NCBI GenBank assembly: GCA_900766575.1
Contig: CAAFVW010000054.1
Span: 1-14,814 of the forward strand
Length of the DNA stretch: 14,814 nucleotides
Source: Lachnospiraceae bacterium
Lineage (GTDB): Bacteria; Bacillota; Clostridia; Lachnospirales; Lachnospiraceae
Direction: 5' to 3'
Position numbers and translations under genes: made by a program. Shown here piece by piece: positions 13,010-14,814 of this stretch. Position 1 is the stretch's first letter; the number at the start of each line of letters is the position of its first letter. Below the pieces are notes generated by a model. That model did no database searches and was not told where the DNA came from. It saw only the letters and a list, made by a program, of their open reading frames with translations.

Positions 13010-13034
13010 AGGACTGAGAGGAGGAAAATAAATC

Positions 13035-13430
13035 ATGGCTAAAACAGAAAGATACTACGGAACCGGTAGAAGAAAGAAATCCATCGCCAGAGTATATTTA
13101 GTACCCGGTAATGGTAATATTACAATCAATAAGAGAAGCATTGATGAGTACTTCGGTCTGGAGACTCTGAAGGTTATCGTTCGTCAGCCTCTGGCAGCTA
13201 CTGAGACTGCTGAGAAGTTCGACGTTCTGGTTAACGTTCGTGGTGGTGGATACACCGGCCAGGCTGGTGCTATCAGACACGGTATTGCAAGAGCTCTGCT
13301 TCAGGTAGACGGTGACTTCAGACCTGTTCTGAAGAAGGCTGGATTCCTTACCAGAGACCCTCGTATGAAGGAAAGAAAGAAGTACGGCTTAAAGGCAGCT
13401 CGTCGTGCACCTCAGTTCAGCAAGAGATAA
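13035..13430 (+). CDS. rpsI: 30S ribosomal protein uS9
   Basis: Small-subunit protein whose C-terminal tail reaches the P-site tRNA anticodon. The 131-residue product has YYGTGRRKKSIARVYLVPGN near the start, the VNVRGGGYTGQAGAIRHGIA core, TRDPRMKERKKYGLKAARRA and the essential terminal arginine (QFSKR). AGGAGG (13019-13024) lies 10 nt before the ATG. The gap to rplM is 25 bp and a strong terminator follows. Confidence 0.98.
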   Translation: MAKTERYYGTGRRKKSIARVYLVPGNGNITINKRSIDEYFGLETLKVIVRQPLAATETAEKFDVLVNVRGGGYTGQAGAIRHGIARALLQVDGDFRPVLKKAGFLTRDPRMKERKKYGLKAARRAPQFSKR

Positions 13431-13460
13431 TTCAAGCGACAAAGCGAAAAGAACAATTTT

Positions 13461-13493
13461 CCCCGAAAACATCAAGTTTTCGGGGATTTCTTT
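13461..13493 (+). terminator. Intrinsic terminator after rpsI
   Basis: CCCCGAAAAC (13461-13470) pairs perfectly with GTTTTCGGGG (13476-13485) around a 5-nt loop, followed by ATTTCTTT. It lies 30 nt after the rpsI stop and marks the end of the conserved cluster. Confidence 0.92.
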
Positions 13494-13733
13494 ATATTCC
13501 GATAAATCTATCAGACACCACAAAAACACACGAAATTTCAACGGTAACTAACAGAAAAAAAGGACGAATCAATCGCCCTTTTCGTTGCAGTATTCAATGA
13601 TACATGACCGGACATCCTTTTTCGTCCTGCAATGGCAGGAATGACCGTACTTGAAAATGATGTCATATCCGTCGTGCATGTTTCCAGTGATTCCGGAAAT
13701 TTGGTGGGTAACTTGGTGGATGTCACCCACTAA

Positions 13734-13943
13734 GTTGTAGTTCACATCTTTCAGAACGACGGCGAATGGGGCGAAATTCGGTTCGCTTTTGAAAACGGCA
13801 CAGCGGAGATCGTCAGGCTGGCGGATTGGGATACGGTAAAATCTACCATCTTTGCAAAAACGGCGATCCGGTATATACAGGGATTGCCGGAGGCGAGATT
13901 ACTGAAATCCGTGGTCGTGCCGTTTTGGAAAGGCAGGGCATAA
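13734..13943 (+). pseudogene. Headless reading frame, possible gene remnant
   Basis: Not recognised. After a TAA at 13731-13733 there are 69 open codons to a TAA at 13941, reading IFQNDGEWGEIRFAFENGTA, a middle part with RLADWDTVKSTIFAKTAIRY, and the ending LLKSVVVPFWKGRA. Composition and codon pattern look protein-like, but there is no ATG and no ribosome binding site, so the N-terminal part seems lost or cut by the stop. The same frame upstream of that stop is open from 13608 and has ATGs at 13632 and 13641. The opposite strand is also open, in exact codon register, from 13898 down to 13569, so which strand was coding is unclear. The stop abuts the end of the convergent kinase gene. The rest of 13494-13733 contains only a GTGGGT/ACCCAC stem at 13704-13730. 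Confidence 0.35.
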
Positions 13944-14814
13944 TTACCCGCAGAGCATGACCTTTGCGCAGAACAGGCCGTCCTGATAGGTGACTGTACT
14001 TACTCCACCAGATTTTTCTGCGATATGGCGGACGGACTGGATACCAACACCTTCTCCTTTTCGCTTGGAGGACTGGAATACCCCGTCTTTTTCCCGGATA
14101 ACTCCGTCATAGGTGTTTTCAACCTGAATCAGTGCCAGACTGTTGCCATGCAGATAGGCGGTCAGCTCGATTCTGCGTCTGGCAGGTGCAGTACGCAGGC
14201 TGGCTTCCAGCGCATTTTCCAGCAGATTAGAGAGAACCAGACACAGATTGATTTCGTCTACAGGAAGACATTCCGGCAGATCGAGCTGCACGGAAAATGG
14301 GATCTGCTCCCGCTTCGCAAGTGCGCAGTAATACCCGACCACGCCGTCTGCCGCCCGGTTTTCACAGAAATGCAGTTCCAGATTCGGGATTCTGGCAACC
14401 GCACCGGAGAGATAGGCTTTGATCTTTTCAAGATTCCCTTCTTCTGCAAGGGCAGCGAGCTGACATAGCTGGTGGCGCAGATCGTGCCGTGCCTGCCGTG
14501 CTTCCTCAATGGCAGCTTTCAGGCTTTCGTAGCGCTGCTGCTGCATGGAAAGCAGCTGGTTCTCCTGCTGCAATCTTACATTTCGGTTGATGCTGATCGC
14601 CATCAGAAGGAAGATTGCATTGAAGAAAAGCATCAAAAACAAAAGTGCGATGCTGATCACAAAATCCCCCTGCAAAACACTCCCTGTATAGAGCGTGTCC
14701 GCATACTTGGGAATCATAAACAGATTCAGTGCAATGAACACCAGCGGCAGCACCCAGAACACATACCAGGTCTGCGCAAAATTTTCGTCCTCGACCATCC
14801 TCCGCACGCTGTGC
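13944..14814 (-). CDS. GHKL-domain sensor histidine kinase, AgrC-like (5' end outside the window)
   Basis: C-terminal part of a membrane sensor kinase of the AgrC/HPK10 type, which usually senses peptides or envelope state and phosphorylates a LytTR response regulator. Residues are numbered from a GTG at 14807, but the frame stays open to the window edge, so the true start lies beyond it. Two membrane helices remain (about 14-33 and 50-72), then a coiled coil (78-105). The phosphoacceptor motif ARHDLRHQL follows, with His108 the likely site, then the N box LSNLLENALEA (192-202, Asn198) and a G box GEGVGIQSVRHIAEKSGG (251-268). It ends in TAA at 13944, convergent with the preceding remnant. 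No response regulator is in view; it may lie upstream, to the right. Confidence 0.88.
   Translation of the reverse strand, partial: HSVRRMVEDENFAQTWYVFWVLPLVFIALNLFMIPKYADTLYTGSVLQGDFVISIALLFLMLFFNAIFLLMAISINRNVRLQQENQLLSMQQQRYESLKAAIEEARQARHDLRHQLCQLAALAEEGNLEKIKAYLSGAVARIPNLELHFCENRAADGVVGYYCALAKREQIPFSVQLDLPECLPVDEINLCLVLSNLLENALEASLRTAPARRRIELTAYLHGNSLALIQVENTYDGVIREKDGVFQSSKRKGEGVGIQSVRHIAEKSGGVSTVTYQDGLFCAKVMLCG

Noticed and set aside
13538..13726. 62-codon minus-strand frame with an ATG in the region after rpsI
   Set aside because: It is Ser/Thr-rich, has no ribosome binding site, and overlaps in another register the two codon-aligned frames that look more protein-like.

Overview
The window is a chromosomal segment from a Clostridia-type member of the Bacillota, most likely a Lachnospiraceae species. 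Grounds: low-to-moderate GC, strong AGGAGG-type ribosome binding sites, sigma-A promoters, a zinc (four-Cys) adenylate kinase, a KOW RNA-binding protein between map and infA, an alpha subunit beginning MFDFERPNIE, a long insertion-bearing bL17, and the order rplQ - ecfA1 - ecfA2 - ecfT - truA - rplM - rpsI. The species is not determined.

Layout, left to right. (1) 1-183 is the 3' end of secY, followed by a terminator hairpin and a new promoter. (2) 337-3693 is one unit: adk, map, a KOW protein, infA and an unrelated 435-residue polytopic membrane protein. It ends in a hairpin whose loop carries the -10 box of the next promoter. (3) 3764-7603 is the alpha operon, rpmJ-rpsM-rpsK-rpsD-rpoA-rplQ. 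Its spacers are long (75-304 bp) and most carry perfect short stem-loops, most densely in front of rpsM. It closes with a probably bidirectional terminator. (4) 7738-8679 is a minus-strand membrane-anchored M15 peptidase, placed between rplQ and the ECF genes. (5) 8890-12366 is ecfA1-ecfA2-ecfT, the shared energy-coupling module of ECF vitamin/metal transporters, then truA. (6) 12375-13430 is a consensus promoter, a structured 170-nt leader, rplM and rpsI, then a strong terminator. (7) 13494-14814 is accessory in character: a non-conserved stretch with a headless reading frame, then the C-terminal part of a GHKL (AgrC-like) sensor kinase on the minus strand.

How the genes work together: units 1-3 and 6 build the translation and transcription machinery (ribosomal proteins, IF1, RNA polymerase alpha, methionine aminopeptidase, adenylate kinase, SecY). 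truA modifies tRNA and the ECF module powers micronutrient uptake. The 435-residue membrane protein and the M15 peptidase are envelope genes lodged inside a highly conserved housekeeping cluster.

I found no rRNA, tRNA, CRISPR array, insertion sequence or origin. The most unusual material is in the non-coding spacers: a run of about ten hairpins before rpsM with mutually exclusive pairings, a promoter nested in a terminator before rpmJ, a duplicated hairpin before rplQ, and a closed leader domain before rplM. All structures were found by eye and none was tested for covariation.
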